Assembly: GCF_963378105.1 (NCBI RefSeq)
Contig: NZ_OY726398.1
Location: 2,790,001-2,854,000, forward strand
DNA: 64,000 nt
Direction: 5' to 3'
DNA from: Mycolicibacter sp. MU0102
GTDB lineage: Bacteria > Actinomycetota > Actinomycetes > Mycobacteriales > Mycobacteriaceae
The translations under genes and the position numbers were made by a program. The notes beneath the pieces are model-generated. The model did no database searches. It saw only the letters and a program-made list of their open reading frames with translations, and had not been told where the DNA came from. Positions 41,987 through 49,305 of the stretch are shown piece by piece; within the stretch, counting starts at the first letter, position 1, and the number at the start of each line of letters is the position of its first letter.

Positions 41987-42948
41987 CGCGCCTGCCGCTG
42001 GCGCAGTCGTTCGGCGAACTTCGCACTGGCCTCGCGCATCTCATCGGTGATGGCGAAGTGGCCGCCGAACTCGTTGAGGTAACCGGGCGGGTAGTGCGGC
42101 TCGGGCAGTATCTGGCGCAGCCACCGGTGCGGCTGGCGTCGGCGCCATTCCCGCGGATAGCCCACCGAGACCTCTTCGAAGCGCACGTCGTCGTAGTACG
42201 TGGTGCGCGGGATGTGCAGGTGACCGTAGACCGAACACGTCGCGTTGTAGCGCGTATGCCAGTCGGCTGTTTCGACGGTGCCGCACCACAACGAGAACTC
42301 CGGATAAAACAGTGCGTCGCAGGGCTGGCGCACCATCGGGAAATGATTGACCAGCACGGTCGGGGTCATCCAGTCGAGGTCTTCGAGCCGCTTACGGGTG
42401 GCCGCCACCCGGTCGCGGCACCATGCGTCGCGGGTGCCGTAGGGCTCGGGTGACAGCAGGAACTCGTCGGTGGCGACCACGTTGTTCTGCCGGGCGATGG
42501 CCAGACCCTCGGCCTTGCTCGTCGCTCCGGCCGGCAGGAACGTGTAGTCGTAGAGCAGGAACAGCGGCGCGATGGTGGCCGGGCCACCCTGCTCGGTCCA
42601 GACCGGGAAGGGGTGCTCGGGGGTGATGACACCCATCTGGTCGCACATGTCGACCAGATAGTCGTAGCGCGAGCGGCCGAACACCTGCATCGGGTCCTTG
42701 TTGGTGGTCCACAGCTCGTGATTCCCCGGGACCCAGATCACCTTCGCGAACCGCTTGCGCAGCAGATCCAGCGCCCAGCGGATCTCGTCGGTGCGCTCCG
42801 CGACGTCACCGGCGACGATCAGCCAGTCGTCACCGGTGACCGGATGCAGCGCCTCGGTGATCGGCTTGTTGCCCAGGTGGCCGGTGTGCAAGTCAGAGAT
42901 CGCCCACAGAGTTGGGCCGTCGGCGGCCCTGCGCTGGTGGGTGGTCAC
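41983..42948 (-). CDS. pptH: metallophosphoesterase, phosphopantetheinyl hydrolase PptH-like
   Basis: The 321-residue protein has calcineurin-type motifs: Asp-Leu-His (Ser-Asp-Leu-His-Thr-Gly-His), Gly-Asp-Val, Gly-Asn-His-Glu, a His in Val-Asn-His-Phe and Gly-His-Leu-His. It corresponds to Rv2795c, reported to hydrolyse phosphopantetheine from carrier proteins and so oppose PptT. Its stop overlaps the pptT start by 4 bp, so both directions of the carrier-protein cycle are cotranslated. A dispersed intergenic repeat starts 13 bp upstream of the ATG. Confidence 0.93.
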   Translation of the reverse strand: MTTHQRRAADGPTLWAISDLHTGHLGNKPITEALHPVTGDDWLIVAGDVAERTDEIRWALDLLRKRFAKVIWVPGNHELWTTNKDPMQVFGRSRYDYLVDMCDQMGVITPEHPFPVWTEQGGPATIAPLFLLYDYTFLPAGATSKAEGLAIARQNNVVATDEFLLSPEPYGTRDAWCRDRVAATRKRLEDLDWMTPTVLVNHFPMVRQPCDALFYPEFSLWCGTVETADWHTRYNATCSVYGHLHIPRTTYYDDVRFEEVSVGYPREWRRRQPHRWLRQILPEPHYPPGYLNEFGGHFAITDEMREASAKFAERLRQRQAR

Positions 42949-42960
42949 GGGGATTCAGCG

Positions 42961-43010
42961 TAGCGGCGATCGCGAGCGCGGCGGAGCCGGGCGAAGCGGG
43001 TCGCCGCCAT
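42961..43010. repeat. dispersed intergenic repeat, copy B
   Basis: A 50-bp element closely matches copy A at 4105-4153: TAGCGGCGATCGC start, AGCGCGGCG core, GCGGGTCGCCG end; the middle (about six bases) differs. It lies 13 bp upstream of pptH in the divergent region. Confidence 0.6.
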
Positions 43011-43033
43011 TCAGCCCAGCGGGTGCGCAGAAT

Positions 43034-43047
43034 TAGAACGTGTTCTC
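43034..43047. promoter_or_regulatory. KstR-like operator candidate
   Basis: TAGAACGTGTTCTC fits the mycobacterial KstR consensus T-N2-AAC-N2-GTT-N2-A at seven of eight fixed positions (final C instead of A), and AGAAC/GTTCT are perfect arms. It is 73 bp upstream of the DUF3558 gene and 86 bp upstream of pptH. KstR represses cholesterol-catabolism genes; neither gene is a classic target, so this may be coincidental. Confidence 0.4.
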
Positions 43048-43119
43048 GCCTTCGGGGCAGTGGCCGGGGCCACAACTTGTACACTCCCGGCAGAACACCG
43101 GGCGGAAGCGAGGAGTGTC

Positions 43120-43704
43120 ATGCTCACCAAACTGCGTCTTATCACCGCGCTGGGGGCGCTGGTGATGGCCGTCGTGATGGTCTGGCAACAGACACCCCCC
43201 AACCGGGACGTCGCCGGCGGGTCCGCGGTGCAGTTGCGGTCCACCGCGATACCGCTGGCACCCCCGACCACCTCGAGCAAGGCCGTCAACATCACCAACC
43301 CGCGGCCCTTCGACGCCTGCGAGGACATCCCCTACGACGTCATTGCACAGTTGGGCCTGGCATTCACTCCGCCCAAGCCGGTCGAGGGTGTGCGCTGCGA
43401 ATTCGACTCCGGCAACTACCAGATGGCCGTCGAGACGTTCGTGTGGCGCAGCTACGACGAGTCCATCCCGGCCGACGCGATCGAGATGGACATCAACGGT
43501 CACCGGGCGGCGCAGTACTGGGTGATGAAGCCCACCGAGTGGAACAACCGGTGGTGGTTCTCCTGCATGGTGGCGTTCAAGACCAGCTACGGGTTGATCC
43601 AGCAGTCGCTGTACTACTCGCCGGTGTACTCCAACCCGGACGTGGACTGCCCCACCGAGAACCTGATGCGCGCCCACCAGCTGGCTCCGCACTACAAGTA
43701 CTGA
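43120..43704 (+). CDS. DUF3558 exported protein
   Basis: ATG at 43120 with GAGGAG gives 194 residues. An N-terminal hydrophobic segment (residues 5-22) acts as a signal or anchor, without a lipobox cysteine, unlike many DUF3558 lipoproteins. The domain carries Asn-Pro-Arg-Pro-Phe-Asp-Ala-Cys-Glu-Asp-Ile-Pro and Gly-Val-Arg-Cys-Glu-Phe, with later Cys residues (Phe-Ser-Cys, Asp-Cys-Pro) suiting disulfides. Function unknown. It lies 4 bp upstream of the CocE-type hydrolase and is surely cotranscribed. Confidence 0.85.
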   Translation: MLTKLRLITALGALVMAVVMVWQQTPPNRDVAGGSAVQLRSTAIPLAPPTTSSKAVNITNPRPFDACEDIPYDVIAQLGLAFTPPKPVEGVRCEFDSGNYQMAVETFVWRSYDESIPADAIEMDINGHRAAQYWVMKPTEWNNRWWFSCMVAFKTSYGLIQQSLYYSPVYSNPDVDCPTENLMRAHQLAPHYKY

Positions 43705-43708
43705 TCCC

Positions 43709-45451
43709 GTGGCCGCCACCAGCTCGCCGCGTCTGGCCGATGTTGTGGTGAACCGGGCGCTGCGGCGACTGCCGCCGCCCACCACCGGCTACACCGTGCG
43801 CCGAGAACAGATCCCGATGCGCGACGGGGTCGCGCTGCGCGCCGATCACTATCAACCGACCGGCGATGTGGTCGGCACCCTGCTGGTGCGCTGCCCCTAC
43901 GGCCGCAAATTCCCGTTCTCCCTGGTGTTCGCTCGGATGTACGCCGCCCGCGGCTACCGGGTGATTCTGCAGAGTGTGCGCGGCACCTTCGGCTCCGCCG
44001 GTGTGTTCGAGCCGATGGTCAACGAGGCCGCCGACGGTGCCGACACCGTGGTCTGGATGCGTACCCAGCCGTGGTTCACCGGGTCGTTCGGCACCATCGG
44101 GTTGTCGTATCTGGGCTTCACCCAGTGGGCGTTACTCGCCGACCCACCGCCGGAATTGAAGGCCGCCGTCATCACCGTCGGGCCGCACGATCTGTACCAG
44201 TCGACCTGGGGTGTCGGGTCATTCGCGCTCAACGACTTTTTGGGTTGGAGCCACATGATGGCCCACCAGGAAGTCCGCCCGCGGATCCGGGCCGGGCTCC
44301 AGCAGCTGACCGCGCAACGCAGGGTCCGACGTGCCACTGCGGCGTTGCCGCTGGGTTCGGCCGGCCGGGCCCTGCTGGGCGGCGGCTCGCCCTGGTACGA
44401 GTCCTGGGTCGAGCACCCTGATCGCGATGACCCGTTCTGGGACCGGTTGCGTCACCCGGTGGCGCTGGAGCAGACCAGAGTGCCGGTACTGCTACTCAGC
44501 GGCTGGCAAGACCTGTTCTTGGAGCAGTCGCTGACCCAGTTTCAGACACTGCGCGACCGAGGAGCCGAGGTCGCGCTGACCGTCGGCCCGTGGACCCACA
44601 CCGAGATGTTGACCAAAGGACTGCGCACCGTCACCACGGAATCCCTGGCCTGGCTCGGCACTCACCTGGCCGGCGCCGACAGGCAGGCGCGAACCAGCCC
44701 GGTTCGCGTCAACGTCACCGGCGGCGGAGGCTGGCGTGACATGCCGGATTGGCCGCCCGAGACGACCGAGCGAAGCTGGTGGCTGCAGCCCGGCGGGCGG
44801 CTGGCCGACTCCCCCGTGGCCGACGGTACGACAGACGCGGCGAGCTTTCACTACGATCCCGCCGACCCCACACCCACGGTGGGCGGGCGGCTGGCCGACT
44901 CCCCCGTGGCCGACGGTACGACAGACGCGGCGAGCTTTCACTACGATCCCGCCGACCCCACACCCACGGTGGGCGGGCGGCTGCTCGCCCCGGGCGGCGG
45001 CTACCAGCGCGACGACGCGCTGGCGCGCCGCGGCGACGTGCTGACCTTCACCGGCCAGCCCCTGACCGAGGATGTCGACGTGCTCGGCGGCCCCGTGGTG
45101 GAGCTGGCGCATTCCAGCGACAACCCAAACGTCGACTTGTTCGTCAGGGTCAGCGAGGTCGACTCCCGCGGACGCTCACGCAATGTCAGCGACGGCTACC
45201 GCCGGCTGAGCCAGTCCTCGGGCACGGTCCGGATCGACCTGGATCAGATCGCTCACCGCTTCGCGGCCGGCTCCCGTATCCGGCTGCTGATCGCCGGCGG
45301 CTGTCATCCCCGGTTCGCACGCAACCTGGGCACCGACGAACCCGCGATCAGCGGCGCCGCTCAGCGACCGGCAACGCACACCGTCCAGCTGGCCGGCTCA
45401 CGACTGCTGCTGCCCGCGGACCGCCGAAACGGCTTTGACCAGCAGGTCTGA
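43709..45451 (+). CDS. CocE/NonD family hydrolase with internal 90-bp duplication
   Basis: The 580-residue protein has the X-Pro dipeptidyl-peptidase/CocE fold: Met-Arg-Asp-Gly-Val near the N-terminus, a Tyr-containing oxyanion loop in Val-Arg-Cys-Pro-Tyr-Gly-Arg, nucleophile Gly-Leu-Ser-Tyr-Leu-Gly, a helical cap, and His in Gly-Pro-Trp-Thr-His. The C-terminal jelly-roll starts after about residue 350 and contains a perfect tandem duplication of 30 residues. Such enzymes hydrolyse esters or acyl amides; the substrate is unknown. It is coupled to the DUF3558 gene. Its 3' end overlaps the opposite-strand lipoprotein gene by 54 bp. Confidence 0.9.
   Translation: MAATSSPRLADVVVNRALRRLPPPTTGYTVRREQIPMRDGVALRADHYQPTGDVVGTLLVRCPYGRKFPFSLVFARMYAARGYRVILQSVRGTFGSAGVFEPMVNEAADGADTVVWMRTQPWFTGSFGTIGLSYLGFTQWALLADPPPELKAAVITVGPHDLYQSTWGVGSFALNDFLGWSHMMAHQEVRPRIRAGLQQLTAQRRVRRATAALPLGSAGRALLGGGSPWYESWVEHPDRDDPFWDRLRHPVALEQTRVPVLLLSGWQDLFLEQSLTQFQTLRDRGAEVALTVGPWTHTEMLTKGLRTVTTESLAWLGTHLAGADRQARTSPVRVNVTGGGGWRDMPDWPPETTERSWWLQPGGRLADSPVADGTTDAASFHYDPADPTPTVGGRLADSPVADGTTDAASFHYDPADPTPTVGGRLLAPGGGYQRDDALARRGDVLTFTGQPLTEDVDVLGGPVVELAHSSDNPNVDLFVRVSEVDSRGRSRNVSDGYRRLSQSSGTVRIDLDQIAHRFAAGSRIRLLIAGGCHPRFARNLGTDEPAISGAAQRPATHTVQLAGSRLLLPADRRNGFDQQV
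44792..44983 (+). repeat. perfect 90-bp tandem duplication
   Basis: Two exact copies of a 90-bp unit plus a 12-base partial third (192 bp total) lie in frame within the CocE-type gene, adding 30 residues (starting Gly-Gly-Arg-Leu-Ala-Asp-Ser-Pro) to the C-terminal domain. Third-codon bases are identical throughout, so the duplication is recent, or an assembly error. Confidence 0.95.
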
Positions 45452-46135
45452 CATCAGCCGCTGCGGGTCCAGTTGCGCATCCGCACTGCCCATGACGACG
45501 ACCGAGGTTCGATCGTCAAGCGCCGCCGTGTACAGGTAGTCGGGGTCTTCCTCGGGGCCCGCGACGCTCAGCTTGACCCCGGTCGTGGTGATGCCGGCGA
45601 TGGCCGGTGCCGGGATACGCTCCACGGTCCCGGTCGCCTCCGGCGAACCGGCCAGCGAGATCTGATCACAGCCCGCCGGTTCCGACTCAGCCGCAACGGG
45701 ATTGGGCGATCGCAGGGCGACAACGTACATGTTGCCCTGATCGCCCTGCCCGATCACGCCGGCAGCTTCGGTGCCGACTGTCGGATCGACGTACGGCGGG
45801 ATGACCACCGACCGGCACTGTGCCGGATCCACCTGGGCATCGGTGAACGCCGCGACCGCCGACCCGTCGATATCGGATTGCCCCAGCGTCTTAGCCTGGT
45901 GCGCTTGCGCGGTGAAGCCTTGCGGAAAGTCGTCGGCGACGGCGCCGACTCGCGAGATGTCGTAAGGTGCCGGGCTGGGCTCGGCGGCGGGCGGCTGCGA
46001 CGCAACCGGACCGGCTGCGGGAGCGACTTCGGTGCTAGCGCCGCACCCGGCGAGGGTTGCCCCAACGCCGAGTGCGGCCAGCACTACCAGTCCGTGCCTG
46101 CCGGCATGTCGCCGACCTCGATCAACACGTGGCAT
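45398..46135 (-). CDS. DUF5642-like lipoprotein
   Basis: ATG at 46135 gives 245 residues. A lipoprotein signal with Arg-rich N-region and Leu-Ala-Gly-Cys leads into a Pro/Ala-rich linker and then a domain starting Tyr-Asp-Ile-Ser-Arg-Val-Gly-Ala-Val-Ala-Asp-Asp-Phe-Pro, resembling mycobacterial DUF5642 lipoproteins. Two Cys (Gln-Cys-Arg, Gly-Cys-Asp) may pair. The in-frame extension to 46207 reads through the neighbouring gene's 3' tail and is rejected. Its 3' end overlaps the convergent CocE gene by 54 bp. Function unknown. Confidence 0.8.
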   Translation of the reverse strand: MPRVDRGRRHAGRHGLVVLAALGVGATLAGCGASTEVAPAAGPVASQPPAAEPSPAPYDISRVGAVADDFPQGFTAQAHQAKTLGQSDIDGSAVAAFTDAQVDPAQCRSVVIPPYVDPTVGTEAAGVIGQGDQGNMYVVALRSPNPVAAESEPAGCDQISLAGSPEATGTVERIPAPAIAGITTTGVKLSVAGPEEDPDYLYTAALDDRTSVVVMGSADAQLDPQRLMSDLLVKAVSAVRGQQQS

Positions 46136-46149
46136 GACCGACACCTCGA

Positions 46150-46464
46150 TCACCACCACCACCACCACCGGTGCCACAGGCGATGACGCCAGTGGTGGCC
46201 CCACCACTGCGGCATGGGCGCCATACGCAGGTCGGTGGCGAACACGGTGTCCGCCGGTGCGCGGTCGATACCGAGCCGGCTCCCTAACCCGGCCGGAGCG
46301 CCGACCTGGTTACCGGCCACCTGGACGGTGGCAGGCGGTGCCGCAACCTCCCCTGGGAAGGCCTGCGCCGGTCCCGCGGGGCCGACCAAGAGCGCGCCGG
46401 CGATCGTGCCGGCACTGATCGCTCCGACTGCCATGCGTCGGCACGAATTCCGCGAAATCAACAT
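46150..46464 (-). CDS. small secreted protein with Trp/His-rich C-terminal tail
   Basis: ATG at 46464 follows GGGAGAGGG and gives 104 residues. Residues 1-34 form a Sec/Tat-like signal peptide (Arg-Arg, then a hydrophobic Ala/Gly core, Ala-Gln-Ala). The mature part is Pro/Ala/Gly-rich and ends in a tail of about 20 residues made almost wholly of Trp, His and Arg, finishing with five Trp. No domain is recognised. The tail could bind metal, haem or membrane. It lies 14 bp upstream of the DUF5642 gene on the same strand, so the two are probably cotranscribed. An inverted repeat lies 16-40 bp upstream of the start. Confidence 0.78.
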   Translation of the reverse strand: MLISRNSCRRMAVGAISAGTIAGALLVGPAGPAQAFPGEVAAPPATVQVAGNQVGAPAGLGSRLGIDRAPADTVFATDLRMAPMPQWWGHHWRHRLWHRWWWWW

Positions 46465-47049
46465 GATTCCCTCTCCCTTGTCAAGATTCCCGAAATTATC
46501 TTGATATTCGGAGGCTAGCATCGGATACCGCGCTCGACAACGGTTGGATTGACATTTTTTTCGACGCCCGCTCATTGGACATCTAACGAGCCCCAATGAG
46601 GCAGGTAGCAAGATATTATACCTGTTCAGAGGCCATCTACTGATCTACTGAACCACTGATTCACGGATGTCCGTATTTAATGCAATCATGACCGATCAAG
46701 CGCGTTTAACATTTCTCTAACCTTGCATTGATATTGCCGCAGATAATTGCTATCGACCGAATTAGCGCGCATCCGATCAGGTAGCGCTCTCCAAACAGTC
46801 CTGGGGCATGCGGGTATGCGATCGTGAAGCAGCAATACGAGCGCCGCAGTAAGGCGATGGCCGCCGACCGCCTAGATGCGACGTTGCGTACTGCGATCGA
46901 GGCCCATGCCGCCGAGAACCGGCTCGGGCGATCCCGATCGCGAGCACCGGACCGTGGCCCTGCTAACTGCGCACTACCAGGCGACGGTTGACGGGTTACG
47001 CTGGCGTGAGTACCAGGGTGAGGTTCCGCCGCAACCGAAGGTCTACACA
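46465..47049. other. 585-bp AT-richer island with decayed reading frames
   Basis: Markedly poorer in G+C than the rest of the window between about 46500 and 46800. After the inverted repeat it holds no supported gene to about 46820. GTG at 46824 opens a 55-codon frame (Val-Lys-Gln-Gln-Tyr-Glu-Arg-Arg-Ser-Lys) that stops at 46991; a second frame then continues with plausible coding (Thr-Val-Ala-Leu-Leu-Thr-Ala-His-Tyr-Gln) up to the small gene at 47050. This could be a frameshifted remnant of one small gene. The source is not identifiable. Confidence 0.45.
46481..46504. promoter_or_regulatory. inverted repeat in the leader of the Trp/His gene
   Basis: TCAAGAT (46481-46487) and ATCTTGA (46498-46504) are perfect 7-bp arms around a 10-base spacer, 17-40 bp upstream of the start codon at 46464. 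Position and symmetry suit an operator, or an mRNA stem just 5' of the ribosome site. The regulator is unknown. Confidence 0.5.
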
Positions 47050-47358
47050 ATGAGCACTGCCAGCGATTCCCTCAATAACCGCAGTATCGGCGCCCCGGCC
47101 ACCGGCTGGGCACCGACTCGCGACACGGGGATGAAGCCGACTGAGCCAATCCCGCTGCGTCAGACGCGAACCCGCCGCACGGTCGATCTGTCACCGGCCC
47201 AACATCGCGGCCTCGACCTCTGGCAGCGCGACGCCGCCGACCGGGTGGGATGTGCGCGCATCACCGGGCAGGAAGTCATGACAGCGCTGATCGACCAACT
47301 GCTCGCCGACCCCGAACTCTCGGCACAGATCATTCGGACCCTGCGGTCGCGGCGGTAG
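47050..47358 (+). CDS. small plasmid-type DNA-binding-like protein
   Basis: ATG at 47050 with GAAGG upstream gives 102 residues. The N-terminal half is a polar linker. The C-terminal half (Arg-Thr-Arg-Arg-Thr-Val-Asp-Leu-Ser-Pro-Ala-Gln-His-Arg-Gly-Leu, then a helix ending Ala-Leu-Ile-Asp-Gln-Leu-Leu-Ala-Asp-Pro-Glu-Leu) resembles ribbon-helix-helix proteins that accompany ParA on actinobacterial plasmids. No ParA or replication gene is adjacent, so it is probably an orphan or remnant of an element. Identity is by pattern only. Confidence 0.55.
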   Translation: MSTASDSLNNRSIGAPATGWAPTRDTGMKPTEPIPLRQTRTRRTVDLSPAQHRGLDLWQRDAADRVGCARITGQEVMTALIDQLLADPELSAQIIRTLRSRR

Positions 47359-47406
47359 CATTCGCCGCGACCACCGGACCTGCACTCGCCCAATCGCGAC
47401 GGAACA

Positions 47407-48822
47407 TCACTCGGCCAGGATTGCCGAGCAGTTCGAGTTGGTCGAGACACCGTTGAAGCGATCGCTGACCCAGGCCATACTCCGCTCACCATCGACGAAC
47501 TGGGGCAACAGGATGTTGATGTCCATCTTGTTCAGGAACGGAGGCTGTTCGTTGGTCCATAGTTCGACGTCCGCGCCCAACTTGCACCAGTCGCGCGCGG
47601 TGTCACGGGCCGAGGTATAGGGCGCCAACGGGTCCCAGCGGTTGTGCGATATATACACCGGCCCCTTGGGTTTAATGTTTCCAACCCGTTGTGCAGAAAA
47701 GATCGTCTTGAGCGGTTCGGCCGAGGCGAGTTCATTCAGGTCGTCCTTGAACCAGAACTGCAAGTGACGGAACGCGTAGTCAACGCCGCCCTGCACCAAG
47801 CAGGTGTGCCCGCTCCAGTCCAGCATCTGGACTCCGCGCGGGGTAAGCGCATCCCAAATGGCTTGGTCGGTCTCGGGATACGACGCCTGAATGCCGCGCA
47901 ACAAGTAGCCGGCGAGCACGGCCAAGAAGTTGCCGTCGACGCCGGGGATCGCCTCGACCACATTGCTGAGCGGCGCGTTGGCGTAAGTGCCCACAACGTT
48001 GAGTTCTGGCGCGTACGTCGGTGCCAGCTCGGCCGCCGACAACGACGCCTGCCCGCCGGATGCCCAGCCCCAGAACGCGACCGGCCCGTGCGGGTCCAGC
48101 GATGTGCCGGGCAGCTTCTGGGCTGCGCGGGCCGCGTCGATCAGCGCGGTTCCGGCAGCAACCCGATTCAGGAACTGTGGCGACTGCGGTCCGTGTGTGC
48201 CCAGCCCGACCCCATCGGTCACCACGATGGCGAACCCGCGTGCCAACAGCGTCGCAATGAAGCCCTCTTCGTAGTTGAACGTCAGATCGAAACCTTGTGA
48301 GAAGTGGATGCCCTGGTCGAGTAATCGCGACGGGGCGCACTGCTCACCGACCCCGTACGGACCCGTCGCATAGGCGATCAGGGGACGCGGTCCGCGCCCC
48401 GGCCAGGGCACGTCGGGCTCGATGTAGGCGCCGGTGACCGCAACCGGATGCGCCTGAGCATCCGTGCCGCGGTACATGATCCGCGTTCCAGTCCCGACGA
48501 AGGCACCCAATTGACCCGACGGCTCCAGAACCAGCCGCAGCGGCTCGCTTCGAATCAGGTCCCCGGGACCTCCGGCCGGCAGCGGAGCCGGCGGTGTGTA
48601 GAACGCTTCGTATTTGACGTCGTCGGCGTTCGCTACCGGGCCAGGTATCAGACTCAACCAACCGGCAGCCACCAGGACCGCCGCCACCACCGCTGCCAGG
48701 TGCGCCTGCACCCTCCGGCCCGTCACCGGACTGACCACTGACCCCGGGACTGCGCAATCGGTGCGCGTCCGCCACCGACGGATCACTGCGGACAAGTCAT
48801 CACGATTAGTCGTAAACCTCAT
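47407..48822 (-). CDS. secretory lipase family protein lacking the usual nucleophile serine
   Basis: ATG at 48822 with GAGGAAG gives 471 residues. A long N-region (about 40 residues) precedes a hydrophobic signal/anchor at about 42-65. The rest matches the secretory lipase family (PF03583): Ala-Thr-Gly-Pro-Tyr-Gly-Val-Gly-Glu-Gln-Cys-Ala-Pro, Val-Thr-Asp-Gly-Val-Gly-Leu-Gly, and a C-terminal Pro-Val-Tyr-Ile-Ser-His-Asn-Arg-Trp-Asp-Pro with a possible acid. The nucleophile elbow reads Gly252-Trp-Ala254-Ser255-Gly256, so the expected Gly-x-Ser-x-Gly has Ala at the Ser position. Inactive homologue or shifted nucleophile is possible. Cysteines suggest disulfides. Confidence 0.85.
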   Translation of the reverse strand: MRFTTNRDDLSAVIRRWRTRTDCAVPGSVVSPVTGRRVQAHLAAVVAAVLVAAGWLSLIPGPVANADDVKYEAFYTPPAPLPAGGPGDLIRSEPLRLVLEPSGQLGAFVGTGTRIMYRGTDAQAHPVAVTGAYIEPDVPWPGRGPRPLIAYATGPYGVGEQCAPSRLLDQGIHFSQGFDLTFNYEEGFIATLLARGFAIVVTDGVGLGTHGPQSPQFLNRVAAGTALIDAARAAQKLPGTSLDPHGPVAFWGWASGGQASLSAAELAPTYAPELNVVGTYANAPLSNVVEAIPGVDGNFLAVLAGYLLRGIQASYPETDQAIWDALTPRGVQMLDWSGHTCLVQGGVDYAFRHLQFWFKDDLNELASAEPLKTIFSAQRVGNIKPKGPVYISHNRWDPLAPYTSARDTARDWCKLGADVELWTNEQPPFLNKMDINILLPQFVDGERSMAWVSDRFNGVSTNSNCSAILAE

Positions 48823-49305
48823 TGGTTCTTCCTCTTTGGACGCTTGGACCGTCGGCACAGCTAGGCCCGCAAGATCACCGTGCGTCGGACGGCGATTCAG
48901 GACGGAAGCAAAATTCACTCCACGCCGATAAGCAACAGGCGGCGCACTAGTGCTCAGAGGTCACAAAGCTGTGAACAGCGGCTTAGCATTCGATAACGGT
49001 TAAGTCCTCGCCGAACGAAAAATGCTGCGCCGGCTACTACGTCGGGCGCCGCGATCCTCTACCGGCAGTCCGCACCGCCACGAGGCGCACCGTCGCTGCT
49101 TTCCCAGCTGAATATCTGCGCTGTCCCCCACGCAATTCGAATCGCTTTGCTTTTAGCTCGTCGAAACAGCATCGGCACTGCTCAGCAGCGGTCGGCCGCC
49201 GCGACCGGCCGAAGCTCATGCTGGCCGGGATCGACTCCGGCACGTTGTATCTGGTGACAAAGCCAGACATCCGGTGTGCCACTGAGCCTGTCCAAGGAGT
49301 TCCCC
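48823..49305. other. 483-bp divergent intergenic region
   Basis: No convincing gene. It should hold promoters for the lipase (left) and the organosulfur operon (right). TAGCAT at about 48984 is a plausible -10. An ATG at 49022 opens a 29-codon Arg-rich frame (Met-Leu-Arg-Arg-Leu-Leu-Arg-Arg) without a ribosome site that could be a leader peptide but lacks the known cysteine-leader motif. ATTCGAAT (about 49134) is a short palindrome. AAGGAG precedes the operon's start at 49306. Confidence 0.5.

Noticed and set aside
44792..44983. Tandem repeat as a CRISPR or VNTR array
   Set aside because: Only two copies of a 90-bp coding unit without spacers; it is an in-frame gene duplication, not CRISPR.
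49022..49111. Arg-rich 29-codon leader peptide upstream of the organosulfur operon
   Set aside because: No ribosome site, no polycysteine or known leader-peptide motif, so unsupported.
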